A stretch of 64,000 nt of DNA, from positions 1,240,001 through 1,304,000 of the forward strand of contig CAWJCL010000002.1 of the NCBI GenBank assembly GCA_963841425.1. Reading direction: 5' to 3'. Below the pieces are notes generated by a model, which worked only from the letters and a program-made list of their open reading frames with translations, was not told the origin of the DNA and ran no database searches. The stretch is from DATEOR01 sp963841425 (GTDB lineage: Bacteria > Actinomycetota > Thermoleophilia > Gaiellales > Gaiellaceae). Numbering within the stretch: the stretch's first letter is position 1; every line of letters begins with the position of its first letter. The position numbers and the translations under genes are program-made. Below, one piece after another: positions 51,337-60,144 of this stretch.

Positions 51337-53658
51337 ATGGCGAGCCTCCGCGACTACGAGCGAAAGCGCGACCGGAAGGAGACCCCGGAGCCCTTCGGGA
51401 GCCGGAAGAAGCGCCCGAAGAACCCGATCTTCGTCGTCCAGCGCCACGACGCGCGTCGGCTCCACTACGACTTCCGGCTCGAGCGCGAAGGCGTCCTTCT
51501 CTCCTGGGCGGTGCCGAAAGGCGTGCCGCTCGAGACCGGCCAGCGCAACCTCGCGGTCCACGTCGAGGACCATCCGCTCGACTACGCCGGCTTCGAGGGC
51601 GAGATTCCCAAGGGCCAGTACGGGGCGGGGACAGTCGAGATCTGGGATTCGGGCACGTACGAGCTCCTCGAGGAGAAGCGCGACGGCGGCCTGACCGTCC
51701 GTCTCGACGGCGAGCGGCTGCAAGGTGTGTGGACGCTCGTGCCGGCGCATCTCTCCGGCGAGGAGAAGAACTGGCTCATCATTCGAAAACGCGAGGACGC
51801 GCCGCCGAAGGCACGCGGGAAAAGGACCGAGTACGCGCCCATGCTGGCCACGCTCACCGAGGACGTGCCAACCGGGAAGGGCTGGAGCTTCGAGGTCAAG
51901 TTCGACGGCTACCGGGCGCTCGCGTACCTGCACGGAAGCGAGGCGCATCTCGTCAGCCGGAACGGGAACGACCTGACCACACGCTTCGAGGACGTCTCGC
52001 GGGCGCTCTCGTCTGCGATCAAGACTCCGGACTGCGTCCTCGACGGCGAGGTCTGCGCGCTCGACGAGCAGGGCCGCTCGAGCTTCTCCGCGATGCAGCA
52101 GGGCAGCGGGCCGATCGTCTACTACGTCTTCGACGTTCTCGAGGTCGAGGGCGAGTCGCTCGTCGACCGCCCGCTCGAGAAGAGGCGCGAGGAGCTCGTC
52201 CGCCTCCTCGATCGCCGGAACCGAACGGTCCTTCTCTCGGAAGCCTTCGACGACGGCCCCGGACTGAAGAAGGCGGCGGCGGAGCAAGAGCTCGAGGGCA
52301 TCGTCGCCAAGAAGGCCGGCTCACGCTACGAGGCGGGCCGCCGCTCGCGCAACTGGCTGAAGATCAAGGCACACGGCCGCCAGGAGTTCATCGTTGCCGG
52401 CTACACGCGAGGTAAGGGACGGCGCTCGGGGACGCTCGGCTCGCTCGTTCTCGCCGTCAGCCGTGGGAACGGCCTCGAATACGTCGGCAACGTCGGCACG
52501 GGCTTCACGGAGAAGGAGATCGAGAAGCTCCTCACGAAGCTCCGGCCGCTCGAGCAGGCGAGCTCACCGTTCGGCTTCGTCCCGAAGATGCCGAAGGTGC
52601 GCCGCGACGACATCGTCTGGGTCGAGCCGAAGCTCGTCTGCGAGGTCGAGTTCGCGGAGTGGACGCACGACGGCCGGCTCCGCGCGCCTTCGTACAAAGG
52701 CCTCCGTGAGGACAAGGAGGCCGAGGAGGTGCGCCGGGAGCTGCCGATCGAGACGGAGATTCGGCGCGGCAAGCGCGCCCTCAAGCTCTCCAATCTCGAC
52801 AAGGTCTTCTTCCCGGAGAGCGGCCTCACGAAGGGCGACCTGCTCGCCTACTACCGCGAAGTCGCGCCGACGCTCGTCCCGCATCTGAAGAGCCGGCCGT
52901 TCACGATGAAGCGCTATCCCGACGGGCGCGACGGCAAGTTCTTCTTCCAGAAGGACGCGCCGAAGCACATGCCCGAGTGGATCGACCGCAAGGCGTTCAG
53001 GGCGACGTCGAGGGAGTCGCGTCAGAAGCGGATGATCACCTACCCGCTCGTGAACGACGACCTCGCGCTGCTTTGGATGGTCAACATGGGCTGCATCGAC
53101 ATGAACGTCTGGTACTCGCGGGTCGACAAGCCCGAGCGGCCGGACTTCGTCCTCTTCGACCTCGACCCGTCGCCGGACGTCGGCTTTCCCGAGGTCGTAC
53201 AGGTCGCGCTCCTCGTGAAAGACGTGCTCGACGCGCTCGGGCTCGAAGGCCTGCCCAAGACGAGTGGCTCCGACGGGATGCACGTGCTCGTCCCGATCCG
53301 GCGCCGCTACACGTTCGCCGACACCCGTGAGTTCGCGGAGATCGTGGCGAAGACCCTCGAGCGCACTCATCGGGGCCTTGTCACGACGGAGTGGTCGAGA
53401 GAGAAGCGGCGTGGCGTCCTCATCGACGCGAACCAGAACGGCGAGGGGAAGACGATCGCCTCCGTCTACTCCGTGCGGCCGCGCGAGGGAGCGCCCGTCT
53501 CGACACCGCTGCGCTGGGACGAGGTGAACGAGAAGCTCGATCCGCTCGACTTCACGCCCGACGCCGTGCTCGCGCGCATCGAGAAGCAGGGCGACCTCTT
53601 CGAGCCGGTCCTGCACGGGAAGCAGTCGATCGGGAAGGCGCTCGACAAGCTGCGCTAG
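51337..53658 (+). CDS. ligD: Multidomain ATP-dependent DNA ligase LigD
   Basis: About 773 residues in PE-LIG-POL order. The 3'-phosphoesterase (about 25-150) has FVVQRHDARRLHYDFRLE and HVEDHPLDY; the ligase has EVKFDGYR (nucleophile Lys near 190), DGEVCALDE, VFDVL, EGIVAKK and WLKIK; the polymerase has VNMGCIDMNVWYSR, FDLDPSPD and SGSDGMHVLVP. LigD repairs double-strand breaks with Ku; no ku gene is in the window. ATG start; converges on the acetyltransferase with a 4-base overlap. Confidence 0.95.
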   Translation: MASLRDYERKRDRKETPEPFGSRKKRPKNPIFVVQRHDARRLHYDFRLEREGVLLSWAVPKGVPLETGQRNLAVHVEDHPLDYAGFEGEIPKGQYGAGTVEIWDSGTYELLEEKRDGGLTVRLDGERLQGVWTLVPAHLSGEEKNWLIIRKREDAPPKARGKRTEYAPMLATLTEDVPTGKGWSFEVKFDGYRALAYLHGSEAHLVSRNGNDLTTRFEDVSRALSSAIKTPDCVLDGEVCALDEQGRSSFSAMQQGSGPIVYYVFDVLEVEGESLVDRPLEKRREELVRLLDRRNRTVLLSEAFDDGPGLKKAAAEQELEGIVAKKAGSRYEAGRRSRNWLKIKAHGRQEFIVAGYTRGKGRRSGTLGSLVLAVSRGNGLEYVGNVGTGFTEKEIEKLLTKLRPLEQASSPFGFVPKMPKVRRDDIVWVEPKLVCEVEFAEWTHDGRLRAPSYKGLREDKEAEEVRRELPIETEIRRGKRALKLSNLDKVFFPESGLTKGDLLAYYREVAPTLVPHLKSRPFTMKRYPDGRDGKFFFQKDAPKHMPEWIDRKAFRATSRESRQKRMITYPLVNDDLALLWMVNMGCIDMNVWYSRVDKPERPDFVLFDLDPSPDVGFPEVVQVALLVKDVLDALGLEGLPKTSGSDGMHVLVPIRRRYTFADTREFAEIVAKTLERTHRGLVTTEWSREKRRGVLIDANQNGEGKTIASVYSVRPREGAPVSTPLRWDEVNEKLDPLDFTPDAVLARIEKQGDLFEPVLHGKQSIGKALDKLR

Positions 53659-54407
53659 CCGCGCTTGAGGAAGGCGAAGCGCGAGCCGACCTCTTCGAAG
53701 CCGAGCCGCGAGTAGAGCATCTTCGGCCAATCGTCTCCGTCGGCGACCAAGAAGATGAACTCGTGCTCGCCCGCGATGGCTTCCTCGACCGCACGCGTCA
53801 CGAGCGCCTTGGCGTGGCCACGGCCCCGATATGCCGGGAGCGTGGCGACGTCTTCGACCTGCGCCGTGCTTCCGTCCGAATAGAGCTGCGCCGAGCTCAC
53901 GACCTCGCCGTCCTCGACGATGCCGAAGATCCGCGAGTTAGCCGCCTTCATCTGGAGCATGTCGGCCGCGTTCATCTCCGAGACGGTCTTCTCGTCCACG
54001 TCCGGCTGCCACTCGCGGAGGATCGCTTCGCGCAGCCGTCGAAGCCGCCCGGGCTCGACCTCCTCCACACGGGCGGTGTCGGCCAGCTCGCCACCGCCGC
54101 GGTAGACCATGAAGAGGAAGTGGTCGGGCTTCCAGCCGAGCCGGCGGAAGCCGTCCTCGAGATCCGTGGTGCCCGGCGGAAGGATGACGCGCCGGTGGCC
54201 GAGCTCGGCCTGGACGCAGTCGGCCTCTCCGGCGATCTCCTCGGCGGTCGCGTCGCCGGGCCGCTCGGCGCGCAGCACGTTCAGGAACCAGATCGTCGAG
54301 CACGCGTCGTTGAAGAGCGCCGGGCCGAAGCGGGTCTCCACCACCCGCTCCACGCACCGGTCGCGGATGAGCTCTTCGAACGCGGCGGCCCGCTCGAGCT
54401 CACTCAT
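53655..54407 (-). CDS. GNAT-family acetyltransferase
   Basis: 250 residues. The C-terminal half is a GNAT domain with VEDVATLPAYRGRGHAKALV (acetyl-CoA loop RGRGHA) and ADGDDWPKMLYSRLGFEEVG (in parts). The N-terminal half (about 1-120) is less clear and resembles the extra domain of two-domain GNAT proteins. Substrate unknown. The ATG overlaps the NDH-2 stop by 8 bases. Confidence 0.82.
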   Translation of the reverse strand: MSELERAAAFEELIRDRCVERVVETRFGPALFNDACSTIWFLNVLRAERPGDATAEEIAGEADCVQAELGHRRVILPPGTTDLEDGFRRLGWKPDHFLFMVYRGGGELADTARVEEVEPGRLRRLREAILREWQPDVDEKTVSEMNAADMLQMKAANSRIFGIVEDGEVVSSAQLYSDGSTAQVEDVATLPAYRGRGHAKALVTRAVEEAIAGEHEFIFLVADGDDWPKMLYSRLGFEEVGSRFAFLKRG

Positions 54408-55662
54408 CGCCGCGCTTGCTTGCCTGGCCGAGCATCGAGAGCTCGGCGATGTCGCGGCGGAAGAAGAGGCTGACCGTCCAGTCGGTGACCACGCGCAGCT
54501 TTCGCGTGGCGAGCGGGAGCTGGTAGAGGTGGTACGTCCTCGTGATGAACCAACCGATGAAGCCGCGGAAGCGGAGGCCGAGGACGTCGGCGATCCCCTT
54601 GTGCCGGCCCAGGGTCGCCACCTGGCCGAGCATCCGGTAGCGGTAGGGCTTCGGCTCGCCGCGGAGGTTCTTCGCCAGGCGGCGGGCCTGGCGGAGCGCG
54701 TGCTGGCACGTGGGAGGATCGAACCGGCCGGGCGTGGCCTCGTTGGGCACCCGGGCGCAGTCGCCGAGCGCCCACACGTTTTCGCGCTCCTCGACGCAGA
54801 GCGTCGGGCCGACCTTGACGCGCCCCTTCTCGTCCACCGGGAGCCCGAACGCGCTGACGACCGGGGTCGCGCGAACTCCCGCCGTCCAGACGAGCGTGTC
54901 CGTGTCGATGCGCTCGCCCTCCGAGAGCGTTGCGGCGTGCTCCTCCACGGAATCCAAAGTCGTCTCCACCCGGATGTCGACGCCCCGCTTCTCGAGCTGG
55001 CTCGCCGCGTAGTCGCCGAGCCGCGTGGGGATCTCGGGGAGAATCTTGGGCGCTGCGTCCACGAGCACCCAGCGCTGCTCGACTCCGCGGAGGCGCGGGT
55101 AGTAGCGGAGTGCGTCGCGGACGAGGTCGGCGAGCTCCGCGAGCGCCTCCACGCCTGCATAGCCCGCTCCCACGAAGACGAACGTGAGATGGCGCCTGGC
55201 GACCTGCGGGTCGACGACCGCGTCCGCGGCCTCGAGCTGGCGGAGGACGTGATTCCGAAGCGCGATCGCGTCGGCGAGGTCCTTGAAGCCCAGCGCGTGC
55301 TCGGCCAGGCCTGGGATGGGGAGTGTGCGGGCCACGGCGCCGAGCGCGACGACGAGGTCCTTGTACTCGAGCTCGATGCCGCCCGCCTCGGTCTCGACGG
55401 TGACCTGCCTCGACCCTTCGTCAACCTGCGTGATCTCGCCGAGGACGAGGTCGGAGTGCGGGCACATCATCCGGAGCGGGACGACGACGTGGCGCGGCTC
55501 GAGAGTGCCCGACGCGGCTTCCGGCAACGTCGGCGTGTAGAGCATGAAGTTCTCGCGGCTGACGATCGTGCAGCCGGCGCTGCCGAGCAGCCGGCCGACA
55601 TAGCCTCCCGCGAACCCGCCGCCGAGGACGAGCGTCCCGCCTTTCGCATGGCGATGCTGCAC
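54400..55662 (-). CDS. Type II NADH dehydrogenase-like FAD-dependent oxidoreductase
   Basis: 420 residues. FAD-binding LVLGGGFAGGYV (residues 11-22), NAD-binding FVGAGYAGVEALAELADL (about 166-183) and VWALGDCARVPN (about 300) are the NDH-2 blocks; the C-terminus has YHLYQLPLATRKLRVVTDW, a membrane-associating amphipathic region. NDH-2 passes electrons from NADH to quinone without pumping protons. It abuts the helicase stop directly (no gap). Confidence 0.9.
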   Translation of the reverse strand: MQHRHAKGGTLVLGGGFAGGYVGRLLGSAGCTIVSRENFMLYTPTLPEAASGTLEPRHVVVPLRMMCPHSDLVLGEITQVDEGSRQVTVETEAGGIELEYKDLVVALGAVARTLPIPGLAEHALGFKDLADAIALRNHVLRQLEAADAVVDPQVARRHLTFVFVGAGYAGVEALAELADLVRDALRYYPRLRGVEQRWVLVDAAPKILPEIPTRLGDYAASQLEKRGVDIRVETTLDSVEEHAATLSEGERIDTDTLVWTAGVRATPVVSAFGLPVDEKGRVKVGPTLCVEERENVWALGDCARVPNEATPGRFDPPTCQHALRQARRLAKNLRGEPKPYRYRMLGQVATLGRHKGIADVLGLRFRGFIGWFITRTYHLYQLPLATRKLRVVTDWTVSLFFRRDIAELSMLGQASKRGDE

Positions 55663-57909
55663 TTAGGCGGCTCCCTTCAGCATGCGCTCGAGGAGCGTTA
55701 GCGCACCCGCCTTGTCGAGGAAGTCGTTCAGGTTCCCGCATTTCGGCGACTGGACGCATGACGGGCAGCCGCTCTCGCAGGGGCAGCCGGCGAGGAGCGC
55801 CGCCGTGTCGCCGACCCAGCCCTCGATCTGGTCGAACCCGCGGCGGGCGATCCCCACGCCGCCTGCGTGGCCGTCGTAGACGAAGACGGTCGGGCGCCCG
55901 GTCTGGTGGTGGAGGTTGGTCGAGAGCCCGCCGATGTCCCAGCGGTCGCACATCGCCCAGAGGGGGAGCAGCGCGATCATCGAGTGCTCGGCCGCGTGCA
56001 GCGTCCCGAGGAGGCGCGGCATCTCGTTCACGCCGTCGAGCATCCAGTCCTCCGGGAGGTACCAGACCGCCTCCGTCTCGAAGGTGGTCTCGGGCATGAG
56101 CAGAGGCACGAGGTCGAGCGTGGCCTGGTCCCGGATGGACTTCTTCTGGTAGCCGATCACCTGTTCCGTCACGCTGACGCGGCCGAACGAGATCTCCATC
56201 CCCAGGCGCATCTCGACGAGCTCGGGTTCCTCGATCGACGTCATCGTCTCCTTCTTCGCCTGCGTGTAGAAGTCGCCGCTGAACGGCTCGACGAGGGCGG
56301 TGCGGCTCTCGTGGTCGAGCCCGAGGACGTGGTAGGCCTCGCCCATGTGCAGGTAGACGGCGCCTTCGTGAACCGTGGAGTACGCGCGCTCCTGCTCGAC
56401 CAGGCCGAGCACCGAGCCCGAGTCGGCCTCGACGACGGCATAGGACTCCGGGCTCGTCGAGCGGAGCGAGAAGCGCGCGGCCGGGTAGTCGCGGCCCGAC
56501 CAGACGAAGCCCGCCTTCGTCTTCCTCAGCTCCCCGGTTGCCGCGAGCGTCTCGGCCCGGGCGAGCGCCTCTTCGCCGAGGAAGACGGTGTCCTGCTCGT
56601 CGAGGGGAGCCTCGAACGCCGCCGAGAGGACGTGTCCGTCGAGCACGCGCGGGTTGGAGTGGTCGAGGATGGCGGCCTCGACGCGGCGGCCAATCAGCGT
56701 CTCCGGTTCGCGCATGAAGAACTGGTCGAGCGCGTCCTCGCTCGCGACGAGGACGGCAAGCCCGTGGCTTCGCCGCCCGGCACGTCCCCACTGCTGCCGC
56801 AGGCTCGCAACGGTGCCCGGGAAGCCGACGGAGAGCGCGCAGTCGAGGAGCCCGATGTCGATCCCGAGCTCGAGCGCGTCGGTCGCGGTCACGCCGAGGA
56901 GGTCGCCGTCGACGAGGCGCTGCTCGATGTCTCGCCGTTGCGCCGGTGTGTAGCCCGCGCGGTAGGGCGAGAGGCGGGCGGCCAGCTCCGGCCCCACGCG
57001 CTCGGAGGCGAAGCGGTGGATGAGCTCCGCCGCCTTCCGCGACTTGGCGAAGCAGATCGTCCGCAGGCCTCGCTCGACGAGGTCGGCGAGGAGCTTCGCG
57101 CCTTCCCCGAGCGCGCTGGCGCGGAGCTGGAGCTCCTCGTCGAGGAGCGGCGGGTTCCAGAAGGCGACGGTTCGAGCCGCATGGGGCGCGGCATCCTGCT
57201 CGATCACGGTCGCCTCGACGCCGAGCAGGGACTCGACGAGCTCTTCCGGGTTGGCGATCGTGGCGGAGGCGAGGAGGAACTGCGGCTTCGCTCCGTAGAT
57301 CGCGGCGGCCCGGCGAAGCCGTCTCAGGACGTTGGCGACGTGCGACCCGAAGACGCCGCGGTAGACGTGCGCCTCGTCCACGACCACGTAGTGGAGATTC
57401 TGGAGGACGTCTCCCCAGCGGTCGTGGTGCGGGAGGACCCCGACGTGGAGCATGTCCGGGTTCGTGAGGATGACGTTGGCCCACTTGCGGATCTGCCAGC
57501 GCCGCTCGGTCTCTGTGTCGCCGTCGTAGATCGCCGGGCGCAGGCGCGGGAGCTTGAAGGCGGCGAGCGCGCGCGCCTGGTCCTGGGCGAGGGCTTTCGT
57601 GGGATACAGGTAGAGCGCGCGGAGCTTGGGCTCCTCCGCGAGCGCGTTCAGCACGGGCAGGTTGAAGGCCAGTGTCTTGCCGCTCGCAGTTCCCGTGGAG
57701 ACGACGAGGTGCTCTCCCCGTTCGGCCGCGTGGAAGGCTTCTGCCTGGTGGCGGTAGAGGCCGTCGAGGCCGAGGCTTGCGAGCGAGTCGAGGACGCGGG
57801 GATGCAGGCCGTCCGGAATGGGGACGACGTCGGCCCGCCGGGCCGGGATCTCGGTTCGGTATGCGAGCTCCTCGCCCTGGAGGAGCACGTCCCAGGTCAC
57901 GATCGCCAC
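55663..57909 (-). CDS. DEAD/DEAH-box helicase with DUF1998, MrfA/YprA/Hrq1 type
   Basis: 748 residues from GTG 57909. STGTASGKTLAF (Walker A), VVVDEAHVYRGVFGSH (DEAH), SATIANPEE (motif III), GVTATDALELGIDIG and QQWGRAGRR (motifs V, VI) show an intact SF2 helicase; CPCESGCPSCVQSPKCG at the C-terminus is the four-Cys zinc cluster of MrfA. MrfA repairs mitomycin C damage. The start lies 7 bases after TAGCAT; the ORF start further upstream runs into thiD. Confidence 0.9.
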   Translation of the reverse strand: MAIVTWDVLLQGEELAYRTEIPARRADVVPIPDGLHPRVLDSLASLGLDGLYRHQAEAFHAAERGEHLVVSTGTASGKTLAFNLPVLNALAEEPKLRALYLYPTKALAQDQARALAAFKLPRLRPAIYDGDTETERRWQIRKWANVILTNPDMLHVGVLPHHDRWGDVLQNLHYVVVDEAHVYRGVFGSHVANVLRRLRRAAAIYGAKPQFLLASATIANPEELVESLLGVEATVIEQDAAPHAARTVAFWNPPLLDEELQLRASALGEGAKLLADLVERGLRTICFAKSRKAAELIHRFASERVGPELAARLSPYRAGYTPAQRRDIEQRLVDGDLLGVTATDALELGIDIGLLDCALSVGFPGTVASLRQQWGRAGRRSHGLAVLVASEDALDQFFMREPETLIGRRVEAAILDHSNPRVLDGHVLSAAFEAPLDEQDTVFLGEEALARAETLAATGELRKTKAGFVWSGRDYPAARFSLRSTSPESYAVVEADSGSVLGLVEQERAYSTVHEGAVYLHMGEAYHVLGLDHESRTALVEPFSGDFYTQAKKETMTSIEEPELVEMRLGMEISFGRVSVTEQVIGYQKKSIRDQATLDLVPLLMPETTFETEAVWYLPEDWMLDGVNEMPRLLGTLHAAEHSMIALLPLWAMCDRWDIGGLSTNLHHQTGRPTVFVYDGHAGGVGIARRGFDQIEGWVGDTAALLAGCPCESGCPSCVQSPKCGNLNDFLDKAGALTLLERMLKGAA

Positions 57910-57916
57910 AGGGGCG

Positions 57917-57926
57917 ATGCTAGCCT
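57917..57926. promoter_or_regulatory. Overlapping divergent -10 elements of helicase and thiD
   Basis: TAGCAT on the minus strand (57917-57922) ends 7 bases before helicase GTG 57909; TAGCCT on the plus strand (57921-57926) ends 8 bases before thiD GTG 57935. The two hexamers share two bases and cannot both be occupied, so the promoters should compete. Confidence 0.5.
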
Positions 57927-57934
57927 CATCGCCC

Positions 57935-58729
57935 GTGGTACCAAGGTGCCTCACGATTGCGGGCTCGGACTCGGGCGGCGGCGCGGGCATCCAGGCCGAC
58001 CTGAAGGCCTTCGCCGCGCTCGGATGCCACGGCATGAGCGCGATCGTGGCGCTGACGGCGCAGTCGACCACCGAGGTGCGCTCCGTTCACGAGGCTCCGC
58101 CCGAGTTCGTCCGCGACGAGCTCGAGGTCGTGTTCGACGACATCGGCGTGGACGCGGCGAAGACGGGGATGCTGTTCTCGCGGCGGACCATCGAGACCGT
58201 TGCGGGCTTTCTCGCCGACCACCCGGTGCCGCTCGTCGTCGACCCCGTGATGGTTGCCGCCTCCGGCGCGAAGCTTCTGCAGGACGATGCGGTGGAGATG
58301 CTCGTCGCCAGGCTTCTCCCGCTCGCCGCGGTGGTGACGCCGAACCTGCACGAGGCCTGTGCGCTTGCCGGCGTGCCGTATTCCGACCATGCGAAACGCG
58401 AGGGGCTCGCCGAGAAGATCCACGCGCTCGGAGCCTCGGCCGTGATCGTGACCGGCGGGCATGGCGCCGAGGCGGTGGACTGGCTCTACGACGGCGAGCA
58501 GCATCTTCCGATTCCGGTCGAGCGCCACGAGTCGGGCTCGACGCACGGCGCCGGTTGCACACACTCGGCGAGCCTGACCGCGCTCCTCGCCCGCGGCGAG
58601 ACCCTCGAGGATGCGGCGCGCGTCGCCGCCCGCATCGCGTCCGAGGCCGTACGGGCCGGGCTGACCGGGATCGGCGCCGGCTCGGGGCCCGTCGACGTCT
58701 TGAACCTTGAAGCTCAACGTAGCCGGTGA
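57935..58729 (+). CDS. thiD: Hydroxymethylpyrimidine (phosphomethylpyrimidine) kinase ThiD
   Basis: 264 residues from GTG 57935. LTIAGSDSGGGAGIQADLKAF, (in parts AGSDSGGGAGIQADL), GCHGMSAIVALTAQST, DPVMVAASGAKLL and the catalytic HGAGCTHSAS identify ThiD, which phosphorylates HMP twice for thiamine synthesis. The start fits the family start. thiL overlaps its 3' end by 23 bases. Confidence 0.93.
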   Translation: MVPRCLTIAGSDSGGGAGIQADLKAFAALGCHGMSAIVALTAQSTTEVRSVHEAPPEFVRDELEVVFDDIGVDAAKTGMLFSRRTIETVAGFLADHPVPLVVDPVMVAASGAKLLQDDAVEMLVARLLPLAAVVTPNLHEACALAGVPYSDHAKREGLAEKIHALGASAVIVTGGHGAEAVDWLYDGEQHLPIPVERHESGSTHGAGCTHSASLTALLARGETLEDAARVAARIASEAVRAGLTGIGAGSGPVDVLNLEAQRSR

Positions 58730-59564
58730 GCTCGCGCTCCTGCGGGAGCTCGAAGAGCGTGGCCTGGCGACGGGCCAGGACGCGGAAGGCGCAATCCTCG
58801 GCGGAGGGCGCGTGGCGACCGTGGACGTGCTCGCCGAGGGGATTCACTTCCGCCTCGACTGGACGTCCTTCCGCGACCTCGGCTACAAGGCCGCTGCAGT
58901 CAACCTGAGCGATCTCGCCGCGATGGGAGCCGAGGCGGAGGGTTTGCTCGTCGGCCTCGGCGCGCCCGCGGACGCGGAGGTCGAGCAGGCCGTCGAGCTC
59001 TACGTAGGGCTGAACGAGGCGGGCGTGCCGGTTGTCGGAGGGGACACCACGCGGGCGCCGTCCTGGTTCCTGTCGGTGACCGCCTTCGGCACGAGCGAGC
59101 GGGTGCCGGGCCGTGCGGGCGCCCGACCCGGCGACGCGCTCGTCGTCACCGGCCCGCTGGGAGGGTCGGCCGCCGGCCGCCACGTCCTCGAGCGCGGTCT
59201 CGAGGGCTTCGACGAGCTCGTCGAGGCGCATCGCCGGCCTCCGCTTCGCGTGGTGGAGGGACGTGCGCTGGCCCGCGTCGCGCACGCGCTGGTCGACCTG
59301 AGCGACGGGATCGGCTCGGATGCGGCGCGGATCGCCGAACGCTCGGGGTGCAAGGTCGTCCTCGATACTGAGGCCATTCCCCATGCGCCGCGGATCGAGG
59401 AAGTCGCCGCCCTGCCGTTCTGGACGCTGGGCGAGGACTACGAGCTCTTGGCTGCTCTGGCGCCGGAGGATGCGAGGGCGAGCGGATTCACCGTCGTCGG
59501 CCGCTGCGAGCAGGGTTCCGGCGTCGAGCCCGATCTTCCTGGCTGGGATTCCTTCGTCACGTGA
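58707..59564 (+). CDS. thiL: Thiamine-monophosphate kinase ThiL
   Basis: 285 residues. ATVDVLAEGIHFRLDW, LGYKAAAVNLSDLAAMGAE, VGGDTTRAPSW, LSDGIGSDAARIAERSG and LGEDYELLAAL are the ThiL blocks with Mg- and ATP-binding Asp residues. It makes thiamine diphosphate, the end of the pathway ThiD feeds. Start is TTG 58707 inside thiD. Converges on thioredoxin across a 231-base gap. Confidence 0.93.
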   Translation: MKLNVAGELALLRELEERGLATGQDAEGAILGGGRVATVDVLAEGIHFRLDWTSFRDLGYKAAAVNLSDLAAMGAEAEGLLVGLGAPADAEVEQAVELYVGLNEAGVPVVGGDTTRAPSWFLSVTAFGTSERVPGRAGARPGDALVVTGPLGGSAAGRHVLERGLEGFDELVEAHRRPPLRVVEGRALARVAHALVDLSDGIGSDAARIAERSGCKVVLDTEAIPHAPRIEEVAALPFWTLGEDYELLAALAPEDARASGFTVVGRCEQGSGVEPDLPGWDSFVT

Positions 59565-59590
59565 GCGTGCCCTGCCTGTATCGGAAGACG

Positions 59591-59613
59591 CCAAGTAACA
59601 GTCTGTTACTTGG
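59591..59613. repeat. Palindrome copy 1, core AGTAACAGTCTGTTACT
   Basis: CCAAGTAACA and TGTTACTTGG are perfect 10-bp inverted arms around GTC. The 17-base core 59594-59610 is identical to copy 2. It lies 26 bases after the thiL stop and could be an operator or a bidirectional terminator stem. Confidence 0.75.
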
Positions 59614-59716
59614 ATTGTCCTCGCGCGCCGGGAGTAGCTGGAACCCTGGTCGGATCTGGGATTTCGGGGAGCGTCGGAGAGGTTACGAAGCAGCACATTT
59701 TTGTGCCGTGCCATTA

Positions 59717-59737
59717 CTAGTAACAGTCTGTTACTAG
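59717..59737. repeat. Palindrome copy 2, core AGTAACAGTCTGTTACT
   Basis: CTAGTAACA and TGTTACTAG are perfect 9-bp arms around GTC. The core 59719-59735 lies exactly 125 bases from copy 1, about twelve helical turns. Located 58 bases beyond the trxA stop, in the convergent gap. Confidence 0.75.
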
Positions 59738-59795
59738 GCTGATTTCGGCCGGCCGGCGACCGAGGCCAGGGTAGAAGGGAGGCTCTCGGGGGCCG

Positions 59796-60125
59796 TCAGG
59801 CGGCGCGGCCGAGCCAGCGTTCCCAGGCCGACTCGTAATGGCTCTTGGAACGGGCGCCGATCACGATCTCTTGCGCCTCGCCGCGCTCGAAGAGGATGAC
59901 CGTGGGGATCGAGAGCACGTTGTAGCGCGACTGCGTCTGCAGGTTTTCGTCCACGTTCATCTTCAGAAACTTGACGCGTTCGCCGTGCTGCTCGGCGAGG
60001 TCGTCGATGATCGGGCTGACTACGCGGCAGGGCCCGCACCAGGGAGCCCAGAAATCGACTACCACGGGCTGCTCGGAGTCGAGGACCTCCGCCTGGAAGT
60101 CCGCGTCGGTGACGTCGCCGACCAT
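59796..60125 (-). CDS. trxA: Thioredoxin
   Basis: 109 residues, single thioredoxin fold: VVVDFWAPWCGPCRVVSPII contains the redox pair WCGPC (about 29-33), then KFLKMNVDEN and the cis-proline strand SIPTVILFERGE. It reduces disulfides in the cytoplasm. TATAGT ends 6 bases before the ATG, a leaderless spacing. Confidence 0.95.
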   Translation of the reverse strand: MVGDVTDADFQAEVLDSEQPVVVDFWAPWCGPCRVVSPIIDDLAEQHGERVKFLKMNVDENLQTQSRYNVLSIPTVILFERGEAQEIVIGARSKSHYESAWERWLGRAA

Positions 60126-60131
60126 GTTCCC

Positions 60132-60137
60132 ACTATA
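60132..60137 (-). promoter_or_regulatory. Candidate -10 (TATAGT) for trxA
   Basis: A near-consensus hexamer that ends 6 bases before the trxA ATG on the minus strand. Transcription would start at or next to the start codon. Confidence 0.5.
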
Positions 60138-60144
60138 GCCGTGA

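Noticed and set aside
51337..53658. A complete NHEJ locus
   Set aside because: LigD is intact, but no Ku-like gene is visible on either strand within the window, so only half of the system can be claimed.
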